DNA of 44,836 nucleotides. It comes from Saccoglossus kowalevskii. Its lineage: Eukaryota > Hemichordata > Enteropneusta > Harrimaniidae. The notes under the pieces were generated by a model. It had not been told where the DNA came from. It saw nothing but the letters and a program-made list of their open reading frames with translations, and ran no database searches. The position numbers and the translations under genes are program-made. Below are positions 1 to 21,000 of this stretch, piece by piece. The stretch lies in the NCBI RefSeq assembly GCF_000003605.2, contig NW_003147788.1, positions 76,585 to 121,420 of the forward strand, given 5' to 3'. Every line of letters starts with the position of its first letter. Positions within the stretch are counted from its first letter, which is position 1.

Positions 1-600
1 TAGGTAATTAATATGTACTGATATTACCATAAAAACTATCAGGTCTGTGCAGTGTCGTATGACATCTATGTACCAAGTTTCATTGAAATGTGATGATTAG
101 TACTTGAGATATCAGTGGAAAAACCGAAAATTGACTAATCATTATGCAAATTAGGTAATTAGTATCCACGGATTATTACCAAAAACTAATCAAAACCTAG
201 CATTAGTTCAGAGCATCTATGTACCAAGTTTCATCAAATCCAATGAGTGGTTGTTTAGATATCAGTGGAACAGTCATGGAACCACTAAAAAATAGCTAAT
301 TATCATGCAAATTAGGTAATTAATATGCACGGATTTTTACCAAAAATTAATCAAATCTGCGCATATGTTCAGAGCATCTATGTACCAAGTTTCATCAAAA
401 TCCAATGAGTGGTTCTTTAGATATCAGTGGAACAGTCATAGAACAGCTAAAAATTAGCTAATTATCATGCAAATTAGGTAATTAACGAGCATGGATTTTT
501 ACCAAAACCTAATCAAATCTGCGCATTGGCCCAGAGCATCTATGCACCAAGTTTCATCAAAAACCAATGTATGGTTCTTGAGATAGCAGTGGAACAGTCG
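1..600. repeat. Tandem repeat, about 161 bp unit, continuing off the left edge
   Basis: The anchor TTAGGTAATTA recurs at about 1, 151, 312 and 474, and each unit also contains ATGTACCAAGTTTCATCAAA and AGATATCAGTGGAACAG. The array ends in a CACATA-rich tract and then a perfect 9-bp hairpin (GACTCCCAT ... ATGGGAGTC, 646-677). Related text appears once more at about 5680-5720. No coding content. Confidence 0.85.
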
Positions 601-700
601 GACACACATACACACATACACACATACAGACACACTAACTGCAAAGACTCCCATTTTGTGCTTCGCACATGGGAGTCAAAAATGAATTGTTTCAAATCAC

Positions 701-3082
701 TTGAAATCATAAGCTAATATGTATTCATAGCTTTGACAGCATAGTTGTTTCCGCCAAAATCTTGGTCCAACATTTTGCATTTCAGTAATTTTCCATAATA
801 TTTTTGATTATTTTGGACCAGGTGGACAAAATATTGTATTAGCTACAGGGTTTGATTAAAACTTGAAAAAAAATCTGTGAAAAAAATGCAACATTTTATT
901 TTTTGAATAAGGCCGAATATTGACTGGCACACAGTTTTAAAGCAGCATGACATGATACGATACAACACGACACTGTCAACACTTCACATTCCAGTCTATT
1001 GTGCTCTAGTTGATTCATACAATTCAAAACATAAACTCTTCTCACAATCATAACTTTACTATATTGTCATTGCAGAAAACCTTTAACTAAACCATAATTC
1101 TGATTATTTGAATATACTAGATTACTAAATATGCAATTGGCTAGAACTCTTACCCTGGCCATTGTTGATATGTATACATTCATTGTGTGAACGTCTTCGC
1201 TGTGCTCATATAAAAATATCTGATGACATTGTTGCATCAGTACCCATTGTATTGTCGTTTTTCCTTAATTCTGTTTTCAGGGCACGATTCATCAGAGCTG
1301 TCTCAGAACTACAGTTCTTGAGTTTTATCAAACCAACAAAAAAGAAAACAGACCATGTTGCAAGATTAACATGGGGTGGGTGCTGATTGTCAAAGGCCAA
1401 ACACTTTATTGATTTAATTATCATAACATTGTACACTTGTTGTTTTTCTACTCCCATGTTGTGTGATGAAATCGTTGCTATGGCGACACTTGCACTGTAT
1501 GCACTGCCATATTTGAATAATAAAACTATTTTTGTACCTGAATGCATTACTGTTTATGTGGCTGTAAAACAAGTGACCTGACAATATCTCCGCTGTCCTA
1601 CAAGAGCATTGTGGTCGCCAAGCAAGCAATGTACACCCAAACACCCAGACGAAACTTGGTTAACCCACAAAAAAGTGATGATTCTGGCTGTTGAAAACAT
1701 GTCTCCTTAACTTCATCAAATTATTCACAAAAAATATGTACACCTCAAATATCAAAGCAATCAGATTTGTAGTGTCAAAGAAGAATTAAAAAAAATGGTA
1801 TTTTTTACCAAAATTGACAAGGATATAGAGTCATGAAATTAACAAATCTGACATAGGCCCACCCAGGTACCTCCATATCAGATACTAAACATTTTGGAAT
1901 TTTTTTGTTTCATTATGGTCACTATAGCGACAAGTTGCTTTCTGATCCACAATGCATCATTTCTAAGTTGAAACTTCAGTTGTTGAAATGTGTTATTCAA
2001 TATGGAATTCAACACATTGTTTTCTCCCAATCAAATGTTGAAACAAATAGTAGCATTTAAATATCTGCCAAGTCGAGTGAGGTAGTTTTAGAATTCACTT
2101 CCACATCTCCAATGATGAATGCAAGTGTAACTTCCTCTTGAAGTTTTTTTTTTTATTTTAACACTCAGGAATCAGTGAATGAATGAACCGGCATGCTATG
2201 CCATTTATATCTATCATTCTTGTGGAGACTAATATGTAAATGATATTGATTATACTTAATCAACCGAATTCTAAATATTAGTCACGCGTGTGTGGTTAAG
2301 CTTAGAGAACACGCCCCTCCCCTCAAAGTTTCTGACTTTAGAATCACTCGAGCCTTGAAATTTAAGCCAGAAACTCTAGTGTTGTGAGTTCCCTGGTGAA
2401 TACATACTATCATTTGGTTAGAAAAAGGACAAGACTTTATTCACTACAAAGTAATCCTACTAGCAGAACATGATAGACGCAAAATACATAAACAATGCAT
2501 GGCTGAGATTTATTGTCCCATTAATTACTACTTAAAACAACATTAATAACAATAGACCATTTACCGTTCACTGCGAACTTAAAAACAGGACAAACAAAGG
2601 TTGTATTTTGGGGGATATTTCTATGCTTAATGTGCTGTATACATTTGCTTGTGGTCAATTATGGGTATCCAAACGCAATATGTCGGCTTTTTGATGTGAG
2701 CTATGAAGTAAAGAAATTAGAGTTCAAAATCAAATCGGCAGATCTCGCAGTTGAACAGAAAAACATGTTTTCTCCAAACTCCATCAAATCCGAAAAGGGA
2801 AAAAAACACAGAAAAATGGTTTGGTTCGAGTGTAAATTTGTGCGTCAAATGAGGTGCATTTGTAAAATCTTTTTACACCCACCCGAAAACCAACTGCTAT
2901 GCAATACTACTGTCTGATTATCAATTTGTATTTAATGGCGAATGTAGTCTGACGCCATGACCAATATTTATCAATTAAGTTTCAGTGGGGGGTAGGGGGG
3001 TTTGGAAAAAAACTAAAGGAATTAAGTTTTTTATCAGACATCGATCTTTTGACGTTGTCCCGTACTGTCACCGGTTATGCTG
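701..3082. other. No gene recognised
   Basis: AT-rich DNA. The open frames are short, lack homology I can recognise, and several overlap on both strands. I see no convincing RNA gene, splice-linked exons or element ends. Confidence 0.5.
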
Positions 3083-3389
3083 TTACAGGGCAGTAGTCGT
3101 CGCGCCAGGCATGCACGAGATATATGGGTCTCATATAAATAAAGATGGGGACTTTGACTGTTGCGCAGATCAACGAGTACAAACTGAGATGTTACCAAGC
3201 TTTAATTAGGTATTTTTTAGGTGATTGGAAAGTATCGAAGGAGTCACCGGTGGTAATTAGTGCAAGTCGCCCCTTGGTCAAACCTCATACTTGTGATTTC
3301 CATAAGAAGAGTGCATTGGATTATGGGAAAATCAATGTTTATCAACACAAATGTAGCACATGTGCAGCGGGACGACCACCGCCCTTTAA
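3083..3389 (+). mobile_element. Short inverted-repeat element carrying a small open frame, copy 1
   Basis: It begins TTACAGGGCAGTAGTCGTCG and ends with the inverted counterpart followed by TTAA. The 20-bp terminal repeats resemble those of copy 2 at 28567-28840, which is inverted relative to this one. Inside, an ATG at 3145 opens 84 codons running to the element's end, with NEYKLR, VKPHTCDFH and HKCSTC. The last two resemble a C-x2-H ... C-x2-C zinc-binding arrangement. It lies just beyond the 3' end of NUDC. The terminal TTAA recalls TTAA-targeting elements, but the family is not identified. Confidence 0.65.
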
Positions 3390-3592
3390 CTATAGTTGAC
3401 ATTTAAAGCGATATAAAATTTTATTTTATTTTATTCAAGATTTTCAGAAACAAGTACTGCCTATTAACCATATTATATACAACTTAGTAATCCTTATTTT
3501 GACAAGTCGTGTATTCATTTCTTTTTATCAGCTTACTAATGTTTTTGTTTGATATCTGTTGAAAGAGACTTGACATGCTGGACGGACAGACT

Positions 3593-12788
<9,196 letters not shown>

Positions 12789-12798
<10 letters not shown>

Positions 12799-12844
12799 CT
12801 TGAAATACAACTACCTTTAGTTCAACGACAGAGGGCGCTCTGTC
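12789..12844 (-). promoter_or_regulatory. NUDC start region: YY1-like motif over the ATG and GC-rich palindrome
   Basis: On the minus strand the start codon (12796-12798) lies inside CAAGATGGCGGC, which matches the YY1 consensus often found over the ATG of housekeeping genes. About 30 bp upstream is an 18-bp palindrome (12827-12844, GACAGAG-GGCG-CTCTGTC). I see no TATA box here, which fits a broadly expressed gene. Protein binding is inferred from the motifs alone. Confidence 0.5.
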
Positions 12845-13059
12845 ACATCGTAGAATAATATCGAACTTTCGGTTATTATTAGTATATTACAGCAGCATTA
12901 CTGTTGCATTATTAACTGAGCTAAAAAATAAAGTAGTGTACGGAGACTCAAAGAAAGTCTGTAGCAGAGCACTTATTATATCATGTAATAATAATAATAA
13001 TCGTTATTACATAATTCAAAAACACTTATAATTTTGAGTCATACTTAAATTGTCTTCCG

Positions 13060-13500
13060 AAAAAATATCAAGTCAGCATGTCACGCTTCCGAACAAGTAA
13101 CCATTGTTTGGCTATTGAAAAAGGAAGGCACACACAGCCAAAAACTCCCATTGAAAAAGAATTTATAATTTGTGTTCCCAAAATAAAATAGAAGATGAAG
13201 TTCACTTCCTTTTAGAATGTGATCGGTACAAATATATTAGACATGAATTGCTCACAGAAATTACATTAACTAATGCAGGAGATAAATTGAGTAATTTTAT
13301 ATTTTTGATGAGCAACAAGGACTCCAAGGCAATTAAATGTATGGGGACCTATCTACTTAAAGCCATGGAATACAAAAAACTTTAACGTATCTATTTATAT
13401 TGTATTGTAATTGTGTTGTGTATGGATATATTTATTGCCTTTTACCAAAAGAAATATTGTAATTTCTAAGGATGCAATAAAACTTGATTATTATTATTAA
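13060..13500 (+). mobile_element. Non-LTR retrotransposon (LINE) ORF2 3' end, truncated and frameshifted
   Basis: The frame reads FRTSNHCLAIEKGRH, then after a frameshift near 13180 KIEDEVHFLLECDRY. This is the conserved LINE ORF2 C-terminal block with a CCHC-like IEDE-HFLLEC motif. It ends in a stop at about 13383-13385. The 3' UTR ends with AATAAAACTTGATTATTATTATTA, a microsatellite-type LINE tail. 5' truncated, as is usual for such insertions. The clade (Jockey/CR1-like) is not settled. Confidence 0.75.
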
Positions 13501-13606
13501 TCGTATCCTTAGTTGGATTTGGACTCAGAAAAAGAAAATTACAATAAAGACGAAGAACTGAAGTAGCAAAATGGAAGTGCTAAAATAGCTAAAATAGATA
13601 GTTTAT

Positions 13607-13823
13607 TTATTTAGGGGCAGCTGGTAGTTTTTTGAAATGATTTTCTTTGGCACTGAAACAATTATAGATGTAGCTTGCTAGTTTCGTTATTTTTTGGCTG
13701 TTATTGCTTGTTAGTATTGTAATCAATTTATTGGTATTTGTGTTGTTGCAATGTATTTCCTTCAACATTTCAGTTCTCTCATTTTCGTACAGCTTGCATT
13801 CATTGAACTCATCATGCATGCAT
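13607..13823 (-). mobile_element. LINE ORF2 3' fragment, opposite strand
   Basis: The minus-strand frame contains DEFNECKLYENERTEMLKEI, which matches the HFLLEC-x-LY-x-ER type C-terminal block seen in LINE ORF2, followed by an Ile/Leu-rich helix and a stop at 13607-13609. The right boundary, where the plus-strand repeat ORF begins, is uncertain. Another family is possible, given the short match. Confidence 0.5.
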
Positions 13824-14829
13824 TGCTTTTGATTCTCGAAAGGCAGTGTGATGACCAATTACCTGGTGGTAAATATTGGAATATGAAAAACGAAGAGCAA
13901 GCATCTGTTGCAGCAGTGCCAACTACAAATGTGGCTGGAGAGAGAGATTTTGCCATCTTGGATTTACTTGTACGAATTAAACCGGCAGCTACAACACTAT
14001 GCTATGAAACACTCATAATGTGGTCCAACAACAAGACTAGAGAATGGCTTGATAATAACGATCCGATAGAGAAAGAAAAGCTTATGGCTGATGCGCGACG
14101 CACTGCCCCCTCCTACAAAGAAAAATACCAAAGACGAATGAAGGTCATTCAAGAAAGAAAACTTGAAATTCTGAAGAAAAAGCAAGCGGAAAAAGAAGGA
14201 ACTGAACAAAAACAATATACAAAAAAAGGTACAATTAACAAACCAAATTGATTCCGTGTAGGCAAGTGTGGATGACCATTTGAATAACATGACTGAAAAA
14301 GAACAGCGTGCAGCAGTAGTTATGCAACTTAATTTTCACAAAACAGTTTTGAAATCGAAGGGTGCTAACGAACTTTTTCAGCAATCTTTTAAACGCAGAC
14401 AATATACTTTAGCTGAGTTAATAAATAATTTGAAAGAAATCATTAGAGGAAATCCAGCAACAGAGTGTGACGACACACAACAACATACATTAATGCGTCA
14501 AGCTGATGAGATAGAAGTTCAGTTCACCATTCAAAAACAGAAATTGGATGCCAAGCTTCATGAAATGCGGAGAAAGCGGCGCATAAAAAAGCAACTCGAG
14601 CTCCTGCCTTCCTTTGAGAAAGATCCTAATTTACTAGTGAATAGACGTGTTGAGACATATTGAGTGGTTTGCAGCCCGGGTACTTGCACTTGTAAATATA
14701 AATAAAGACAACCCGTTGAAATGCGAGTACTGTATCAAGTACGATGAAGAAGATGATGAAACAACAAGGCACTTCCCTTTGTTGCGCGACTTAAAAAAAG
14801 GAGATCTTCTTTTGGATGAGATGTTTTAA
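13824..14829 (+). pseudogene. Broken ORF of a repeat-type protein family with a Tudor/chromo-like C-terminus
   Basis: Three overlapping frames form one former protein of over 300 aa. Frame A (to 14251) has LERQCDDQLPGGKYW, VPTTNVAGERDFAILDLL, NNKTREWL and a Lys/Glu/Arg-rich helix. A shift in the poly-A stretch near 14221-14228 leads to frame B, which has an in-frame TAG at 14259-14261 at what is probably a Trp codon, then DDHLNNMTEKEQRA and a Lys/Arg-rich region. A shift near 14645 leads to frame C, with WFAARVLALVNI ... CEYCIKYDEEDDETTRHFPLL..DLKKGDLLLDE, resembling a Tudor/chromo-like barrel. Proteins of this architecture are, as I recall, multi-copy in invertebrate genomes and probably transposon-borne. 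I cannot name the family. AATAAA lies near 14953. Confidence 0.55.
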
Positions 14830-16700
14830 TAACAACCTACACAGTAATTTCAAACATTCCAATAGAATTTAGATATTTTTCATTGAACTGTGAATTCTCT
14901 CTTTTTTTTGTTTAAGTTGTGTAATAATGTAAATTAAATTGTGTAAAAATGTAATAAATATTTGTATGTGAGAGCATAGTAGTGAAACAATTTATCTACA
15001 TGGTGCATCTTTGCAAATAATATATTGGTACAAAGTAGATGAAATATGTTCAAATCAGAAACAAACTGGGATAAAAAAAAATCAAATTCAAAAATCACCT
15101 ATTTTGAACATAACTTGTATTGTATATGGGGAAACATCAATATTACTATTTGTCACTTTATTAATAAATACCAAATACATGTATCCCTGGCCAATATGCA
15201 AGATTTTTTCCTGAATGAAGATTGCATTGAAAATAAATTCAGAAGTTAATTTATTCAAATTATGGATTTCTTTGGTTACCATGGCAACGTGCATATTTCA
15301 GACCATTGTACTGATCTACTATATGAAGTTTAGTCCAACATTGCTGGTAAAGCATTAAATGCATCCCCTGCGTTTACATCTATTACATCTTGCAGTCCAT
15401 TTTATTGGCAATATGAACACACCCGCCCTTTTGTGATCGAATCTGGTTACCATGGCAACATACAAATCATAGCAACATGCAAACCGTTGCTGGGTGTTTT
15501 TTTAAAGTGAAGTGCAAACCATTGCAAAATGTAATGCCCGGTGGTTAAAGTTCATATTATGCCAGTATTACTGGTCGATCAAAGTTAATTTATGCAAAAT
15601 ATTGTTTGTTTTTGTTTCCATGGTAACAAGTGTTTGAGCACCCGAATATGCACATAAGATCAGGTATCATCTTAAAATATATTCAGATTTAATTAGTGGT
15701 GTATGTTGATCAATGTGTATACAATACACTACCTTTATTACCTTGACATAATTTTAATTAATGCAAATTATAAATATAATATAATATTTCTTTGGCAATG
15801 AATTGATTTGTGTATGGTTCGGTCACATTATTCAATGGACATTGCTGCAAACTTAAAGTGTTGAAAAAATTGTGTAAATCGTTTAAGAATTGGCAAAGAT
15901 ACAAACAATTTACTCTTTTATTCCCTATATAATTAGTGCTAATTGGTGCCACTAGTGTCTTGTCTATTCATCAATGCTTAACAAAGTGAATCATTGTCTA
16001 AAATAATGACAATTATATTCAACTTCAAAGTGATGTGTCTTGACAATGGAATCTCTGATTTACACCATTTAAAGTGCATTCAATTACTCTTGCAGAGATC
16101 TGTTAAATGATACCACACACACTGCACTAAGATGTATACTTAATTTCCCCCTGAAATCCCTAATTCAAGTAAGAAATGCATTTCGTCTTCAATCTCATTT
16201 TGGTCGCAAGCCATGTAATCTCATTTTTGCCATGTATGTACATGAATGAAGTCAGATGGCGTTAATTACCCTAAACCATGGACGTACTTCTGGGTGTGTT
16301 AGCAGAGAATCTATTTTATACTTATAATTTGTCGTTCATATCTACGGCCAGGATCTACGGTAGTATTTTGACACAAACATACTGTGGGGGGGGGGTGTAT
16401 ACAAACGTCAGACGTAGACGTAGTTCAACAAAATAAACTAAATAAAGTTTATTGAATATCGAACACTGGTACGTACTATCAGGATACAAACTTAAGAAAT
16501 ACATATATAACATTAACCGGGAATACTCTTCCTTATATGTCTTAAAACATATCAAGTCAAAAAAACGCAGGAACTTCATATAATAAGTATATCTGAAGGC
16601 CAAATTACTATACATTGATTAGTTAACTCTAAAACAATGCGTCATTGTGAATGGCTCTATAATTGCCATGGTAACATGTATAAGTCTGGCGAGTATAAAA
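14830..16700. other. Intergenic stretch with four X-box palindromes, no gene
   Basis: No coding exon recognised. Palindromic GTTRCCATGGYAAC-type sites occur at 15275-15288, 15446-15459, 15614-15627 and 16662-16675. Open frames here are short and on both strands. Confidence 0.5.
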
Positions 16701-18077
16701 AGGAAGGTTGATTTCAAGTTTACATTATAGTGAAAATCACCATGTGGTAGGACGTGCGCTTAGTCACATGGAATTTCGGTGTAATAAAAACGATAACATT
16801 CTCAGACACATACAAAACGATTTAATAACATTAATTCCAAAGTCTGTCCGAGACGAACGGTTATAAGCTTACTTAACAAACACCCACAAACCAACTGCGC
16901 AAGATATTTGGGAAAGAGTTTCCATCCCTAACCCTAACTTTAATCCCACCCCTACACACCAGCATTTTCCTATTTATTTATTTGTATAATATCCCTCCAA
17001 GAATACCTATAGTTAAAAGGGTAAAAGTTAGTGTTTGGTGTGATGCAAAAAAAAGCTTTTCCGGCTTTTGACAGGGTGGTCAATGCATATTTATTAAATA
17101 AGTTACGAGGCCTTAACATTGGAATTCATTTTATAAATTGATTTGACGTCCTCCACTGTAATACTCTGAGCTGCATAAAAGTTTCTGAGTTCATCTCTGA
17201 CGTATTTAGTGTCACCAAGGGAGTCCAATTGCGGTAATTGTATTTTTACTCGAATTTATAGAAGTCATGAAACGTTACAATTTTGTACACTGTTATCACT
17301 AGTAGAATGAGTGTTTACTAATTTTTTCGTTACTTTTACAAACTTAAAACTTTGCCAATTTTCCATCGCTTTGCCCAACTTTCCACACTATTCTCATCAG
17401 ATTTCGCCCAATAGTTGCTGACTACAAATGTCTTTTTTCACTGATATTTCACACGCATCTCAATACATGAGGATTATTTTCAAGAGTTTGAACGAAATAT
17501 TATCACCATCACAGTTACAAAAAAACACTTCTTAAATTGACATATTCCATTTGCATGTGTGTGACGAAATTAAAATTTCCGCTCACTGGCTTGTGTAATT
17601 AGTCTCCCATGCAGGAACTAGAGATACTTGACACAACATTTAGAATGGGTCCATCGCCAGTCAACACTATAAGAGTCAGATGACATTATTTCGAATTTGG
17701 GACATTTAATTTGTAGTAGTGTTTCTAATTACCCAATACCAGGAAAAGTTGAATATTTCATTAGTTGACCTACAATGTGTACATACTTGTATAATAAACG
17801 TTTATCCATATTTTCGTCACCTTTTTGAGCTTTAAACTACGCAATTATTATGACAGTAACATCGGTCAACTTACCAAGCAGCTTTGCCAACTTTTCTGTC
17901 AAATTGCACAAATTTGCATCTTCTTCAGTCTATTGACCATTTTATGCAGTACTATATAACTGAGGTAAAGATCGTTTTATTGCATAGTAAATTCGCTTAA
18001 ATTCTCTTTATACAATTATTTATACAAAATTATATTCAAATCTGATTATTCATAGTGTTATTTCTATATATTTCTAA
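16701..18077. other. Intergenic stretch and 3' flank of the P450 gene
   Basis: No gene seen. It presumably includes the P450 3' UTR near 17970-18077. The rest is unique AT-rich DNA without element ends I can define. Confidence 0.5.
17974..17979 (-). terminator. Candidate poly(A) signal of the CYP4 gene
   Basis: AATAAA on the minus strand, about 100 bp after the stop codon of the P450. Other AT-rich hexamers lie nearby, so the exact signal is a guess. Confidence 0.4.
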
Positions 18078-21000
18078 CTAGATTTTAAGTTTGCGTTGCT
18101 TGAACTTAATAAAAATGCCTGGATCTGCTTTCAATACTAGTGTATTCTTCGGTTGTGGAAATGGACAGCTGTCATCGACGTACAACTCAAATTGATGTAA
18201 CACTCTTCCAATGACCACTTTTATCTCATTCATCGCAAAGTTTTGCCCGATGCAATTTCTATGGAACAAAAAAGATTAACAATTATTAACGATGATGGAA
18301 AATAGTCCACGATTCAGTAACCAACGTAGATTATTCACTTCAATTATTCAGTGAATTGAAAGAAAAATTAGAAAAGTAATTTTAACATAAAACTTAATCC
18401 TTGAAATAATATCAACACACAACTTATTCGTTTCCTATGTTTCAGATTGAATAATGTGATTAACTGCAAGTGTATAATTATATATTTGAATGAATCATTT
18501 TGCATCTACAGCGTCATACTGCGTACTGGATGGAAAAAGTAACCAGGTTTTCTGTACGCTAGATGCAGGGCGCATCACAATTATCTATTCAACAATTTGT
18601 AATGCAAAAACCTACCGCGCCCCAGCAGCAAATGGTACAAAAGCATGCGGTGACCGTTTCTTGCTATTCTCCGATGAGAATCTCATTGGGTCGAATATAT
18701 CCGGGTTTTCCCATACGTGTGAATTGTGATGAAGTGCATTAACAGCAACCACTACTATCGACCCTGTTAAAATATAAGAAAAGAACCGTGGACCAAAAAT
18801 CCCATAGAAAACATACAATTTCATAGTATAAAAATGCAATACATTACGTAACATGTTCAGATCAGGAAAAGGATGGTACATATATCCAGGCGTATACAAT
18901 GGTATACAACCGGTGTTTTGAAAAAAAAACGACACCATGCTTTTCATGTATCAGCACAGTACCATAGCATAGCAGACATCTTACCAACAGGCGCGACTTT
19001 TCCATCAGGGAACGTCATTGGCGAAGTGAGTTGCCGACTCGTGGCAGGTACCGGTGGATTCATTCGAAGACTTTCTTTGATAAACATTGTTGTCTCAGGC
19101 ATACATTGTAGGTCGTTCCTGAAAAAAGACGCAGATACAGATTATTTAAATTTTTTCCCTATATATCCACCATCTCTAGGTACTACATCATCTCAACAAC
19201 TAGGTGGGAAGTGCTAGATCTGGGTATACTAATGTCTAACATGAATAGGTAATGTGCTTGCTAGCTTTTTTCAGTTATATCGCACTACTTTTTTCTGAAA
19301 TGGTGGCTTCGAATCCCCATGCTTAACTTTGTTAACAAACATTCTCCATCAAGGTCATGGACTGGGTTAAATCTGGAATTAGTTTAAAATATAATAATAT
19401 ATATATATACATGCAGGGACAAAATTCGCATTAGAAAAAACATTAAAAAATCCTTATTATGTTTGAAATAGAGCTAGATAAATGTACATGTAGGTGACGC
19501 CTATTATACCCAGCAGTAAATGATTAATAGCAATATATGTCGTGAAAAACTACAGGTGTATCGCATATCGTATATTGGAAAATGAAAAACCATCTTAATA
19601 CACATACCATTCAATCTCATCATTGTCTTTAACAACCATCATTTCATCAATTTCATCTCGACATTTATATTGATAGTCTGGATATCTCGCGAGGTTATAC
19701 AAACACCACGAGATCGCACTAGCTGTGGTGTCATGGCCTTCAAACATGAAGATATCTACTTCATCTTGGATTTCTTGATCACTTAGACCTACCCCATCGT
19801 CATCCTAAACGAGGTATACAGAATTAGATATAATATAATATAATATAATATAATATAATATAATATAATATAATATAATATAATATAATATAATATAATA
19901 TAATATAATATAATATAATATAATATAACGATTACCACTCTGTGTCATATAATATTTGTAATTGATATCAATCTACTTTTGTTTTATAATGAAATTCCAC
20001 AGACTCGTATAGCTTGATGAAAAATGCGATGATCGGAAGTAGTAGGCACATTAACACTTTATAAACTGCAGCCTGTGTTTTAACTCTTCTTGAAGTGTGT
20101 TTTGGGATGATGTAAACATATAGCTTTTTATCATAACATTTTAAACTCCCACATGCTTAATTTGATGGTTATCCGATTTGTTGTGACACACAAGATAGAT
20201 CTGTATCAGTACTTGCAATTGACGATATGCATAACGGTCAATCTGATATTTACTCAGACATGGCAATACAAAACTCATTTTCGCATGCACCCGGATACTG
20301 CTCTGTAAGTAATGGTTAGTCAAGTTTTTCACCAAGCCCAAACATTAGCACTCTCAATTGACGCAGATAACCCAGACATATTGCAATGTGATTCATGAAT
20401 GTTATTCGGAGTCACATGCTGAATCGCTAGCCAATCACATCAACCTGTTTACAAATTGGCAACCTTTGATGAATATCAATACTCCTAGGCCCATAACAAT
20501 TCATTGTCTCTTACCCTCGCATCCAACAACATTTCTAGGAAATCAACATATTCTTTCTTTATACTACTTCCCTCTGCCCGTAAACGCTTCTTCTGTTGAA
20601 TAATGCTTCGCGTAAAGTTGTGTAGCACCTTCAGATTGTGGGTGTATTTTCGTCCTCGTGGAGTGAGATGTAGAAATACGAATGATGGCAGATAGAATGC
20701 TGCCATTCTCTCAACAAAGAGTTGTGACAGGTTTCTGACTGCCTTCACGTATGTCACAGTGTTATCGTCTCTGCAATACAACGTTATATACATATTTTAC
20801 CCAAGAGGTTTTACCCAAGTACAAATACATTAAACGACAAAGCAGCATTGTTGTTCACCAATCAATTAAAAAACAACAAATATAATGCTGAATTGATGCA
20901 CTAATATAGAGGCAACGTATTGGGCAAATTCACCACAGTCAATTTCTCAGTTGAATAAACCTTCGGTGAAAGAAAATGTACGAGAAATAAAAATAAAATT

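Noticed and set aside
14229-14261. Short intron joining the first two frames of the repeat-type ORF
   Set aside because: GT and AG are present, but 33 bp is too short for an animal intron. A frameshift plus nonsense codon explains the break better.
18873-19217. 114-codon plus-strand ORF
   Set aside because: It lies antisense over P450 exon 7, whose frame is supported by family motifs and splice phases.
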